Shown piece after piece: positions 27,547 through 35,842 of a stretch of DNA of 64,000 bases. Numbering within the stretch: the first letter of the stretch is position 1; every line of letters begins with the position of its first letter. The notes beneath the pieces are model-generated. The model did no database searches and was not told the origin of the DNA. It worked only from the letters and a program-made list of their open reading frames with translations. This DNA comes from Micromonospora humi. GTDB lineage: Bacteria; Actinomycetota; Actinomycetes; Mycobacteriales; Micromonosporaceae. The translations under genes and the position numbers were made by a program. The stretch covers positions 26,710-90,709 of the forward strand of contig NZ_FMDM01000022.1 in assembly GCF_900090105.1 (NCBI RefSeq), in the 5' to 3' direction.

Positions 27547-29636
27547 TCGCCGGTGAGGCGTACGACCCGCACGCCGTGCTCGGCGCGCACCCGGCCGACG
27601 GGAGCACCACGATCCGCACGCTGCGCCGGGGCGCGGGCGAGGTGACGCTGCTGGTCGACGGCGAGCGGCACCCGACGAAGCGGGTGCACGACGCCGGTGT
27701 GTTCGAGGCGGTGCTCCCCGGCGAGGTACACGACTACCGGGTCGAGGTGGACGGCGCGACGCTCGACGACCCGTACCGTTATCCGCCCACGCTCGGCGAA
27801 CTGGACCTGCACCTGATCGGCGAGGGGCGGCACGAGCGGCTCTGGGCGGCGCTCGGCGCCCGGGTCTTCGACGAGGGCGTGGCGTTCACCGTGTGGGCGC
27901 CCAACGCGCGCGGCGTCCGGGTGGTCGGCGACGCCACCGGCTGGGGGCCGGACGACGGCTGGCCGATGCGCTCGCTCGGCTCCAGCGGGGTGTGGGAGAT
28001 CTTCGTGCCCGGCGTGCCGGCCGGCAGCCGCTACAAGTACCGCATCCTCGGCGCCGACGGGCAGTGGCGGGACAAGGCCGACCCGATGGCCACCCGCACC
28101 GAGGTGCCGCCGGCCACCGCGTCGGTGGTGCACGACTCCCGGTACGAGTGGGGCGACGCGGACTGGCTGGCGCGCCGGGCGGCGCGGCGGCCGCACGAGG
28201 AGCCGATGAGCGTCTACGAGGTGCACCTAGGCTCGTGGCGTCCCGGCCTCGGCTACCGCGAGCTGGCCGAGCAGTTGACCGCGTACGTCACCGAGATGGG
28301 CTTCACCCACGTGGAGTTCCTGCCGGTGATGGAGCACCCGTTCGGCGGCTCGTGGGGCTACCAGGTCACCGGCTACTACGCGCCCACCGCCCGCTTCGGC
28401 GACCCGGACGACTTCCGCCACCTGGTCGACCGACTGCACGCCGCCGGCATCGGCGTGATCCTCGACTGGGTGCCGGCGCACTTCCCGAAGGACGAGTGGG
28501 CGCTCGCCCGCTTCGACGGCACCCCGCTCTACGAGCACCCCGACCCGCGTCGCGGCGAGCACCCCGACTGGGGCACGTACGTCTTCGACTTCGGTCGCAA
28601 CGAGGTGCGCAACTTCCTGGTCGCGAACGCGCTCTACTGGCTCGACGAGTTCCACGTCGACGGGCTGCGGGTCGACGCGGTCGCCTCGATGCTCTACCTC
28701 GACTACTCCCGCTCGGACGGGCAGTGGGCCCCGAACGTGCACGGCGGCCGGGAGAACCTGGAGGCCCTCGCGCTGCTCCAGGAGGTCAACGCCACCGCCT
28801 ACCGGCACCATCCGGGCGTGGTGATGGTCGCCGAGGAGTCCACCGCCTGGCCGGGGGTCACCCGCCCGACGTCCGACGGCGGGCTCGGCTTCGGTTTCAA
28901 GTGGAACATGGGCTGGATGCACGACACCCTGCTCTACACCTCGAAGGACCCGATCTACCGCCAGCACCACCACCATCAGCTCACGTTCTCCCTGGCGTAC
29001 GCGTGGAGCGAGAACTACGTGCTGCCGATCAGCCACGACGAGGTGGTGCACGGCAAGGGGTCCCTCGCCGGCAAGATGCCCGGCGACACCTGGCAGCGGC
29101 TGGCGACCGTGCGGGCGCTGCTGGCGTACATGTGGGCGCACCCGGGCAAGCAGTTGCTCTTCATGGGCTGCGAGCTGGCCGACGACCGCGAGTGGAGCGA
29201 GGAACGCGGCCTCGACTGGTACCTCACCCACGACCCGGCCCGCGCCGGCGTGCAACGCCTGGTCGCCGACCTGAACCGCGTCTACCGGGACACGCCGGCG
29301 CTGTGGGCGCAGGACACCGACCCGGCCGGCTTCCGCTGGATCGCCGGCGACGACGTCGCCCACAACACGGTGTCGTTCATCAGGATCGCCCCCGACGGCC
29401 GGACGCTCGTCTGCGTGGCGAACTTCTCCGCGGGGCCGCTGGAGGACTACCGGATCGGCCTGCCGGCCGGCGGGACGTGGACCGAGGCGCTGAACACCGA
29501 CGCCCACCACTACGGCGGGTCGGGGGTGGGCAACCTCGGTGCGGTGCACGCGGAGAACGTGCCGTGGCACGGGATGCCGGCGTCGGTGGCGCTGCGGGTG
29601 CCGCCGCTGGGCGTGCTCTGGCTCCGCCAGGACTGA
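27534..29636 (+). CDS. glgB: 1,4-alpha-glucan branching enzyme
   Basis: 700 residues with the N1 domain, a CBM48 domain (about 110-210, VAFTVWAPNARGVRVVGDAT) and a GH13_9 barrel. The nucleophile Asp is in FHVDGLRVDAVASMLYLDYS, the acid/base Glu in VVMVAEESTAWPGVTRP and the third Asp in LPISHDEVVHGKGSLAGKMP. It introduces alpha-1,6 branches into glucan made by GlgE. The ATG lies within the end of glgE, indicating translational coupling. The frame is open far upstream, but the homology begins at MDQLIAGEAYDPHAVLGAHP. Confidence 0.95.
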
Positions 29637-29680
29637 CACGCTCCGTAGTCGCGGCTCCGGGCCACTCGCAGGAGAGCGGC

Positions 29681-29714
29681 ATACCTGTGAGGCATAAATA
29701 TGACTGACAGGTAT
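29681..29714. promoter_or_regulatory. 34-bp near-perfect palindrome, candidate operator
   Basis: Outer arms ATACCTGT (29681-29688) and ACAGGTAT (29707-29714) and an inner CATA-AA-TATG (29693-29702) share the same centre; over the half-sites 14 of 17 positions match. The stretch is AT-rich in a GC-rich genome and lacks a following T tract, so it looks like a dimeric repressor site rather than a terminator. It lies about 170 bp upstream of the secreted repeat protein gene and 45 bp after glgB. Confidence 0.6.
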
Positions 29715-29745
29715 ACCGCCCGACGGTCATCATCTTTCTCGCCGT

Positions 29746-29760
29746 GTCACCGAGCGTGAC
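29746..29760. promoter_or_regulatory. GTCAC-n5-GTGAC inverted repeat
   Basis: A perfect 5-bp inverted repeat with 5-bp spacer upstream of the secreted repeat protein gene. It could be a second regulator site; no factor can be named. Confidence 0.3.
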
Positions 29761-29885
29761 GCCAGTCACCCCTTCCGATCACTCTCTGCCAGCGCCGACC
29801 GTCCTCATGAACCGGCGGCGGGCGGCCCACCGTACCCCTGGGTGGATGCCGGGCAGCCGTGTCACGACGAGGCGGAGGAGCTTCG

Positions 29886-31331
29886 ATGGGGTGGAGCAGG
29901 AGCACGACCAGGAGACGCGGGGCGGTGGCCCACTCCCGGAACCGGAAGATCGCGGGCGGGGTGGCGCTGGCGGTCACCGCGGGGGCGGCGTTCGCGGTGG
30001 CCACCGGCACCGGTCAGGCGGCGGAGAACTGCGCCGGCCTGGACGACGCGTTGCGGGCCAACCTGACCGTGCTGGCGGAGCAGCGCCGCAACCCGGACGC
30101 CGGGTCGGCCGACCGGATCGCCGACCGGAGGGCGGTGGTCGACCAGATTCGGCAGCACCGGTCCGCCGCCGGCTGCGCGGGCACGGTCGAGGTCGCCCGC
30201 GCCGCCTGCCCGGGCGTGCCGTGGGACCAGGCGATGGCGGTCGAACTGGACCGCGCGTGGGCGGTCACCGAACAGATGGCCGGTGAACGCTCCGGCCAGT
30301 TGGTCGACCCGCGGTTGACCGAGGCCCGCGTACAGCGGCTGGGCGGCATCGTCGGCGGCATCCGCGGCATCGCACAGGGCGCCCAGCGGGCCCAGGCCGG
30401 CGGCGGAACCGGCGCCACCGGCGGCGGGACCGGCGCCACCGGCGGCGGAACCGGACCTGCGGGCGGCGGAACCGGGGCCGCGGACGGCGGAACCGGGGCC
30501 GCGGGGCGGGCTGCGGGCATCATCAACGCGGTCGGAGGCCTGATCGGGCAGATCGCCGCGATCGTGCAGGCGGCGCGGCAGGCGAGGCAGCAGGCCGCTG
30601 CCGGTCGGAACGACCAACAGGCGGGCGGCGGAGAGGCTGCCCAGCCGGGCGACGCGAACCAGCAGAACGCAGACCCGCAGGCCGGTACGGACCAGAACGA
30701 CCCGCAGCCCGGCACGGGCGACCAGGCCGAGACCGGCGACCGGACCGGCCCCGGCGACCCGGCCGGTGGTGACGAGCAGACGGGCTCCGGGGGCCGGGCC
30801 GACGGCGGGAACCGGGCCAGCTCGGGCGATCAGGCCAGCGACGGCCAGCAGGGCGAGGCGGGTGCCGGTGAGCAGGCCGGTGACGCCGGGAACCGGGTGG
30901 CGCAGCGGATCCGGCAGATCCGGGCACGGATCCAGCAGCTCCGGGCCCTCATCCAGCAGATTCGCGCAGCCCGCCAGGCAGACCAGGGCGCGGGCCAGGA
31001 GCAGGGCGCGGGCCAGGAGCAGGGCGCGGGCCAGGAGCAGGGCGCGGGCCAGGAGCAGGGCGCGGGCCAGGAGCAGGGCGCGGGCCAGGCAGCCGACCGG
31101 AATCGGGGTGCCGCGACAGGCGGAGCCGACGAAGCGGACGAGAACGCCGCGGGCGGGCAACCGGGCGCGGACGCGGGTCTGATCCCGGGTCAGGGCCAGA
31201 GCGCCGGGCCGGGCCGAGGGGCGGCTCAGGGCGGCAAGGCTCAGGTGTACCAGGTGGCCGACCCCCGGATCCCCGGTTGCGCACCCGACTCCGGCACCGC
31301 CAGCCCGACACCGCCCCCCACCCCCCGCTGA
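29886..31331 (+). CDS. Secreted low-complexity repeat protein
   Basis: 481 residues. An Arg-rich N-terminus and hydrophobic core (AGGVALAVTAGAAFAVATG) ending near GQAAEN form a signal peptide for export. The mature part starts with a helical Cys-containing domain (CAGLDDALRANLTVLAEQRR to about residue 160, three Cys). Then come five 7-residue GGGTGAT-type repeats, a Gln/Asn/Asp/Gly-rich linker, an amphipathic helix (RVAQRIRQIRARIQQLRALI), six QGAGQE repeats and a Pro/Thr-rich end with a fourth Cys. GGAGGAG precedes the ATG. I do not recognise the family; an extracellular or wall-associated structural role fits the composition but is inference. Confidence 0.75.
   Translation: MGWSRSTTRRRGAVAHSRNRKIAGGVALAVTAGAAFAVATGTGQAAENCAGLDDALRANLTVLAEQRRNPDAGSADRIADRRAVVDQIRQHRSAAGCAGTVEVARAACPGVPWDQAMAVELDRAWAVTEQMAGERSGQLVDPRLTEARVQRLGGIVGGIRGIAQGAQRAQAGGGTGATGGGTGATGGGTGPAGGGTGAADGGTGAAGRAAGIINAVGGLIGQIAAIVQAARQARQQAAAGRNDQQAGGGEAAQPGDANQQNADPQAGTDQNDPQPGTGDQAETGDRTGPGDPAGGDEQTGSGGRADGGNRASSGDQASDGQQGEAGAGEQAGDAGNRVAQRIRQIRARIQQLRALIQQIRAARQADQGAGQEQGAGQEQGAGQEQGAGQEQGAGQEQGAGQAADRNRGAATGGADEADENAAGGQPGADAGLIPGQGQSAGPGRGAAQGGKAQVYQVADPRIPGCAPDSGTASPTPPPTPR
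30401..30505 (+). repeat. 21-bp imperfect tandem repeat (five units)
   Basis: Encodes the five GGGTGxx heptads (x mainly Ala-Thr, then Pro-Ala or Ala-Ala) of the secreted protein. Units differ mainly at third positions and in the last two codons. Confidence 0.75.
30984..31091 (+). repeat. 18-bp tandem repeat (six units)
   Basis: Unit CAGGGCGCGGGCCAGGAG, encoding Gln-Gly-Ala-Gly-Gln-Glu. Five copies are identical and the sixth ends in GCA instead of GAG. Near-identity at the DNA level implies recent expansion or homogenisation; copy number should vary between strains. Confidence 0.9.
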
Positions 31332-31363
31332 CCCCAACCCCGGCCAGCCGGCCAGCCGGCATC

Positions 31364-31418
31364 GATCATGAGGTTGACCGCCCCCGTGGAGATCCACAAG
31401 GCAGTCAACTTCATGATC
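31364..31418. terminator. Nested palindrome (cruciform-like) between convergent genes
   Basis: Outer arms 31364-31378 and 31404-31418 (GATCATGAGGTTGAC and its complement) match at 14 of 15 positions; inside sits a second perfect hairpin, GTGGA-GA-TCCAC at 31386-31397. The element is AT-richer than its surroundings and lies between the 3' ends of two converging genes, where it can act as a two-way terminator. The GATCATGAAGTTG form resembles dispersed palindromes I recall from Micromonosporaceae genomes; not checked. Confidence 0.7.
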
Positions 31419-31464
31419 CATCGGGCGTCTCACCCCTGAGGGACGGGACGGCGGCAGGGACCGG

Positions 31465-32502
31465 TCAGACCAGGTCGGCTTCGCGGAGGAGCTTCCAGAG
31501 GCCGGCGCCGTCGGGGGCGCTCAGCCACTTCTGCCCCACCGGGCCGGACGAGGAACGCTCCGCCGGCGCGGGCAGGCTGCCGGCCAGCACCGACTGGGTC
31601 GGCGACAGCCGCCGGATCGCCACGCCTGCCACGTTGTCCGGGTGGGCGGCGGCGAACTCCCGGTAGATCTCCGGGTCGTGCTGCCCGTCGTCGCCGATGA
31701 GCAGCCAGCGCACCTCGGGGAACTCCCGCGACAGACGGGCCAGCGTGGCCCGCTTGTGCTCGCGGCCGCTGCGGAACCAGCGGTCGGCGGTCGGCCCCCA
31801 GTCGGTGAGCAGCAGCGGCCCGGCCGGGTAGAGGTGGCGGGAGAGGAACCGGGTCAGCGTCGGCGCGACGTTCCAGGCGCCGGTGGAGAGGTAGAAGACC
31901 GGCGCGCCCGGGTGGGCGGTGACCAGGCGCTCGTAGAGCACCGCCATGCCGGGCACCGCGGTGCGGGCGTGCTCGTCGAGCACGAAGGTGTTCCACGCGG
32001 CGAGCATCGGTCGGGGCAGCGCGGTCACCATGACCGTGTCGTCGATGTCGGAGAGGACGCCGAACCGCACGGTCGGGTCGAGGATGCGGACCAGCGCCTC
32101 CACCGGTTCGGCGTCGGCGACGGCGAGGCGTACGCAGCCCCAGCCGGGGGTGAAGTCGCCCTTGACGACGGTGTCCACGAAGCCGCTGCGGTCCGCGGTC
32201 ACCTCCTGGCGCACGCCGTTGACCTCGATGGTGACCTGGGCGTGCTTGGCCGGGAGGGTGGCGAAGCTGCGCCAGCCGCGGACCTTCTCCAGCCGGCCGC
32301 GACGGGTGTCGGGGCGGCCCAGCAACACCCGGCAGAGCACCCGCGCCCAGCCGGGTGCGCCGTACCCGGCGTACGCGATGATGTTGGGCTGCCATCCGGT
32401 GCGCCGCAGCCGGCGTTCCACCAGGCCGTGCAGTGCGTCCTCGATGCGCGCGGCCCGGTGCAGTTGGGGCACGGCGAGCTGGTCCGGTGGTGTGGGTGGC
32501 AC
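31465..32502 (-). CDS. DUF2183 (App1-like phosphatase) domain protein
   Basis: 345 residues. The central catalytic motif is HAD-like, SDIDDTVMVTALPRPMLAAW near residue 148, followed by FYLSTGAWNVAPTLTRFL and LLLTDWGPTADRWFRSGREH, then LIGDDGQHDPEIYREFAAAH. DUF2183 includes yeast App1, a phosphatidate phosphatase; bacterial members are uncharacterised but keep the DxDDT motif. No signal peptide or membrane helix. The GTG start is preferred to 32643 because CAGTGT lies 6 nt upstream, matching the leaderless pattern of this window. Substrate inferred only from the family. Confidence 0.82.
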   Translation of the reverse strand: MPPTPPDQLAVPQLHRAARIEDALHGLVERRLRRTGWQPNIIAYAGYGAPGWARVLCRVLLGRPDTRRGRLEKVRGWRSFATLPAKHAQVTIEVNGVRQEVTADRSGFVDTVVKGDFTPGWGCVRLAVADAEPVEALVRILDPTVRFGVLSDIDDTVMVTALPRPMLAAWNTFVLDEHARTAVPGMAVLYERLVTAHPGAPVFYLSTGAWNVAPTLTRFLSRHLYPAGPLLLTDWGPTADRWFRSGREHKRATLARLSREFPEVRWLLIGDDGQHDPEIYREFAAAHPDNVAGVAIRRLSPTQSVLAGSLPAPAERSSSGPVGQKWLSAPDGAGLWKLLREADLV

Positions 32503-32508
32503 GTAGCA

Positions 32509-32514
32509 ACACTG
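32509..32514 (-). promoter_or_regulatory. -10-like CAGTGT, leaderless
   Basis: Six nt separate CAGTGT (minus strand) from the GTG at 32502. Confidence 0.35.
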
Positions 32515-32623
32515 CCACAACCTGGAGGACCCGGCCACGCGAGTGATCTGGACCGATCCGCCCCGGGGGCCGGTGACGGTCGTGTCACACTGCGTTCGCA
32601 GGGGACGACGGGGGCGGGGGTTC

Positions 32624-34213
32624 GTGTCGACAGCGAGGCGCATCCCGGACCGCCCGGCGCTGGTGGCGCTGCTGCTGGGCGCGGCCGGGGTCGGCTACCG
32701 GCTGGTGCTGACCCTGCTCACGGTGCCCGCCTCGAACAGTGACGAGGCCACGTTCGGCCTGGCCGCCCTGCACATCGCCGGCGGCCACGAGCGGCCGGTC
32801 TTCCTCTACGGGCAGCGCTACATGGGCGTGCTGGAGTCCTACCTGGCCGCGCCGCTGGTGGGCTGGGGCGGGGCGAGCTGGCCGCTGCTGCGGCTGCCGC
32901 TGCTCGCGTTGTACGCGATCTTCCTGTGGCTGGCGTACCGGCTGACCCGGCGGCTCTTCTCCGGATGGCTGGCCGTGGTCGTGGTGGGCCTGCTGGCGCT
33001 GGGCTCGGAGCGGGTGGTCCGCGACCAGCTCACCGTGGTCGGCGGGCGGCCCGAGGTCAAGCCCGCGGTGCTGGCCCTGCTGCTGATCGCGGTCGCGCTC
33101 GGTGCGGGCCGGGTGCGGCACCGCTGGCTCGCCACCGGCGCGTTCGGGCTGCTCGCCGGCCTGGCGCTCTGGTCGGACTGGCTGATCGCGCCCTACCTGC
33201 TGGTGGCCGTCGTGGCGCTGGTGCTGGCCGCCCCGCGGGACCTGGTCGGCTGGCCGGGCGTGCTGCTGGTCGCCGGTTTCGCGGTCGGGATCGCACCGGT
33301 CGTGAAGGACAACGTCGTGGCGCCGCCCGGGCAGGACTCGCTGTCGGTGTTCCGGGAGATCAGCACGAAGGACGGGGTGGCCCCGTCGGTGGCCGAGCGG
33401 CTGCACGGCGGGCTGCTGGAGGGGGTGCCGCTGGCCTCCGGGCTGTGCCCGATGGACGGCTGCGCGGGCTGGGCGCGGTGGTTCGGCGCGCTCTACCCGG
33501 TGCTGCTGGTGGCCGCCGCCGGGCTCGGCGTGGTCGCGTACCGCCGGGCCGTGGACCCGTCGGCGCGGGTCCGGGCCGTGGCGATCCTCGCCCTGGTCGC
33601 CGGCGCCGCGGTGACACTGCTGGCGTACGTGCGCAGCCCGCTCGCCGCGACCGACCCGCTGGGCAATGCCCGTTACCTGTCGGTGTTGCAGATCTCGCTC
33701 CCGGCGGTGCTCTGGCCGCTCTGGCTGGCCGTCACCGCCGGGCTGCGGGCGACCGCGTCCCGGGCGGCCCGGCTGGGCGGCGTCGCGGCCGGCACGGTGC
33801 TCGCCGGGCTCACCGCCGCCGCACTGGCCGGCACGCTGGCGTTCCTGGTCGGCGTGCCGGGGATACGCGCCGAGGAGCGGTCCGCCCGCCGGCTCGCCGA
33901 CGCGGTGCGGAAGGCCGGCCTGCACGAGGTGTACGGGGACTACTGGACCTGCAACCGACTGATCTTCAACACCGGTGAGGCGGTGGCCTGCGGGGTGCTG
34001 GACGGCAACCTCACGCCGGGGCAGAACCGCTACCCGGCGTACTGGCGGCGGGTGGGGCGGGCGGTGCGGCCCGGCTACGTGGTGGCGGTCGGGTCACCGG
34101 CGGAACGGGTGCTGCGCCGGCTGCTCGGCGACCGGGCCGACGCGGCGGTGGTCGCCCAGGTCGGCGGGAGTCGCGTGTACCACCCGGAGCGTGCCGTCCG
34201 GCCGTGGCGCTGA
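32624..34213 (+). CDS. Multi-pass membrane protein, GT-C glycosyltransferase-like
   Basis: 529 residues with about 10-11 membrane helices. After the first helix there is a short acidic loop (SNSDEATFGLAALHIAGGHE), placed as the catalytic Asp/Glu loop of GT39/PMT-type transferases, then YGQRYMGVLESYLAAPLVGW and many hydrophobic helices. The last 120 residues (RSARRLADAVRKAGLHEVYG, TCNRLIFNTGEAVACGVLDG) form an extracytoplasmic domain. Such proteins use polyprenyl-phosphate sugars. No glycan genes adjoin it directly. GTG start in a GGGGGCGGGGGTTCGTG context. Activity is inferred from topology and the acidic loop. Confidence 0.7.
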   Translation: MSTARRIPDRPALVALLLGAAGVGYRLVLTLLTVPASNSDEATFGLAALHIAGGHERPVFLYGQRYMGVLESYLAAPLVGWGGASWPLLRLPLLALYAIFLWLAYRLTRRLFSGWLAVVVVGLLALGSERVVRDQLTVVGGRPEVKPAVLALLLIAVALGAGRVRHRWLATGAFGLLAGLALWSDWLIAPYLLVAVVALVLAAPRDLVGWPGVLLVAGFAVGIAPVVKDNVVAPPGQDSLSVFREISTKDGVAPSVAERLHGGLLEGVPLASGLCPMDGCAGWARWFGALYPVLLVAAAGLGVVAYRRAVDPSARVRAVAILALVAGAAVTLLAYVRSPLAATDPLGNARYLSVLQISLPAVLWPLWLAVTAGLRATASRAARLGGVAAGTVLAGLTAAALAGTLAFLVGVPGIRAEERSARRLADAVRKAGLHEVYGDYWTCNRLIFNTGEAVACGVLDGNLTPGQNRYPAYWRRVGRAVRPGYVVAVGSPAERVLRRLLGDRADAAVVAQVGGSRVYHPERAVRPWR

Positions 34214-34223
34214 ACCCGGCCCG

Positions 34224-34229
34224 TACGCT
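34224..34229 (+). promoter_or_regulatory. -10 element TACGCT of yaaA, leaderless
   Basis: Six nt separate TACGCT from the GTG at 34236. Confidence 0.5.
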
Positions 34230-34235
34230 GTGCCG

Positions 34236-35033
34236 GTGCTCATCCTGCTGCCCCCGTCCGAGGGCAAGGCCGAGGCCGGCACCGGTCGACGCCTGGACCT
34301 GTCCCGGCTGTCGCTGTCGGAGCTGACCCCGGCCCGGGAGGCGGTGCTGGCCGCGCTCGTGGACCTCTGCGTCGGTCCGGACGAGGCGGCGGCCCGCGAG
34401 GCGCTCGGCTTGAGCGAGGGGCAGCGCGGCGAGCTGCGGCGCAACGCGCGGCTGCGGGCGGCGGCCACCGCGCCCGCCGGGCGGCTCTACACCGGCGTGC
34501 TCTACGAGGCGCTCGACCTGGCCACCCTGCCGGCCGCGGCGGAGCGGGCCGCCCGGCGGTCGGTGCTGATCAGCTCCGGCCTGTGGGGCGCGGTGCGGCT
34601 CACCGACCGGGTCCCGCCGTACCGCTGCCCGGTCGGGGCGCGGCTGCCGGGCGTCGGGGCGCTGTCGGCGTACTGGCGCGCGGCGCTGGGGCCGGCGATG
34701 ACCGGGGCCGCGGGCAGCGGGCCGGTGCTGGACCTGCGCTCCGGCGCGTACGCGGCCACCTGGGCGCCGCGCGGGGCGGTCGCCGAACGCACGGTGACGG
34801 TGCGGGTGCTGCACGAGCGGACGGTCGACGGGGCGCCGGTGCGGTCGGTGGTGAGCCACTTCAACAAGGCGACCAAGGGCCGGCTGGTGCGCGACCTGCT
34901 CCTCGCCGGCGCCCGGCCGCGCACCGCCGACGCCCTGGTGGGGGCGCTGCGCGAGTTGACGTACACGGTCGAGGAGGCGCCCCGGGCGGCGGGCCGGCCC
35001 CGGCAGGTCGACGTGGTGGTCGCCGACCTCTGA
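34236..35033 (+). CDS. yaaA: YaaA family peroxide-stress protein
   Basis: 265 residues, the DUF328/YaaA family. The N-terminal LLPPSEGK signature is at residues 4-11; ARLYTGVLYEAL-like LYTGVLYEALDLATLP, LISSGLWGAVRLTDRVPPYR and VSHFNKATKGRLVRDLL follow in family order. In E. coli YaaA protects against hydrogen peroxide by lowering free iron; it binds DNA and is cytoplasmic. The GTG start follows a TACGCT -10 by 6 nt. It stands alone between the membrane protein and a small regulatory-like gene. Confidence 0.9.
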   Translation: MLILLPPSEGKAEAGTGRRLDLSRLSLSELTPAREAVLAALVDLCVGPDEAAAREALGLSEGQRGELRRNARLRAAATAPAGRLYTGVLYEALDLATLPAAAERAARRSVLISSGLWGAVRLTDRVPPYRCPVGARLPGVGALSAYWRAALGPAMTGAAGSGPVLDLRSGAYAATWAPRGAVAERTVTVRVLHERTVDGAPVRSVVSHFNKATKGRLVRDLLLAGARPRTADALVGALRELTYTVEEAPRAAGRPRQVDVVVADL

Positions 35034-35130
35034 GCGCAAGTTTTGCTCAAGGCTCGGGCGCAGCGGTTCCCCGGCCCGGCGTGGCAGGCCACGGTAGAGG
35101 CACCACCACGCCGACCTAGGAGCTGTGCCG

Positions 35131-35784
35131 ATGCTCTCCGAGCCCACCACGCTGCTCGACCGGCCCCGCCCGCTGTCGCCGCCTCCACCGCTGGACTGGC
35201 TGACCCTGGCCGACGCGTTCGAGGTCGCCTGCCTGGTGCGGTGCACGCCGCCGCCGGCCGCCGACGTCCGCCGGCTGGACGTGGGTCCGTACCGGGGCGG
35301 GATCGCCGAGTTCAACCGGGAGGACGCGGCGCACCGGATGCGGCAGCTGCTGCGCCGGCTCGACGTGCCGGTGGAGCACGAGCTGACCATGGGTGGCCTG
35401 CGCCGCCGCTACGAGCTGCACCGGCTTTCGGTGCCCCGGGAACACCGCTCCGCGTACGCGAATCTGCTGGCTGCCGGTTGGCGGCAGGGCCGCCGGGAGT
35501 TGCTCGGTGGGCCGGTGCCGGGCGCCTCGACGGCCCGCCGGCTGTGGCGTCCCCGGCTGGCGGCCTCGGCCTGGCGGGCGGCGCTGCTCGCCGGCGGTCG
35601 GCACGTACGCCGGCACTGCCTCGGCATCCGGTTGGCCGACCGCGACCTGGCGGCGGTGCTGGTGCGCGGCGCGGCGCTGCTGGAGGTGCCGGCGGTGCTG
35701 CGGCCGGGGTCGGGCTGCTTCCTGGTGAGCGTCCCCAACGGGGAGCACCGGGCCCGGATCACCGAGAGCGCCCGGCTGGGCTGA
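35131..35784 (+). CDS. Hypothetical protein, possibly WhiA-like LAGLIDADG fold
   Basis: 217 residues. Two similar halves are visible: VGPYRGGIAEFNREDAAHRM followed by a basic strand (GGLRRRYELHRLSV), and later WRAALLAGGRHVRRHCLGIR followed by LADRDLAAVLVRGAALLEVP and GSGCFLVSVPNGE. The second half recalls the RGAFLARGSVSDP and CPDEELA regions of WhiA, the sporulation regulator with a degenerate LAGLIDADG homing-endonuclease fold. The C-terminal helix-turn-helix of WhiA is absent. I see no catalytic acidic residues of active endonucleases. AGGAG lies 8 nt before this ATG, which decides it over the GTG at 35125. The WhiA link is from eye only. Confidence 0.6.
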   Translation: MLSEPTTLLDRPRPLSPPPPLDWLTLADAFEVACLVRCTPPPAADVRRLDVGPYRGGIAEFNREDAAHRMRQLLRRLDVPVEHELTMGGLRRRYELHRLSVPREHRSAYANLLAAGWRQGRRELLGGPVPGASTARRLWRPRLAASAWRAALLAGGRHVRRHCLGIRLADRDLAAVLVRGAALLEVPAVLRPGSGCFLVSVPNGEHRARITESARLG

Positions 35785-35829
35785 CCGCCGCCCCGGCGGG
35801 CGGGCTTGCGCGACGGCCGGTGCACGGCG

Positions 35830-35835
35830 CAGAGT
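35830..35835 (+). promoter_or_regulatory. -10-like CAGAGT, leaderless
   Basis: Seven nt separate CAGAGT from the GTG at 35843, favouring that start over the GTG at 35834, which overlaps the element. Confidence 0.35.
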
Positions 35836-35842
35836 GCAGCCC

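Noticed and set aside
30984..31091. CRISPR-like array
   Set aside because: The 18-bp units are contiguous with no spacers, in frame and encode QGAGQE repeats of a secreted protein.
32585..33925. 446-codon minus-strand open frame
   Set aside because: Gln/Arg/His/Gly-rich shadow of the membrane glycosyltransferase-like gene; no recognisable domain.
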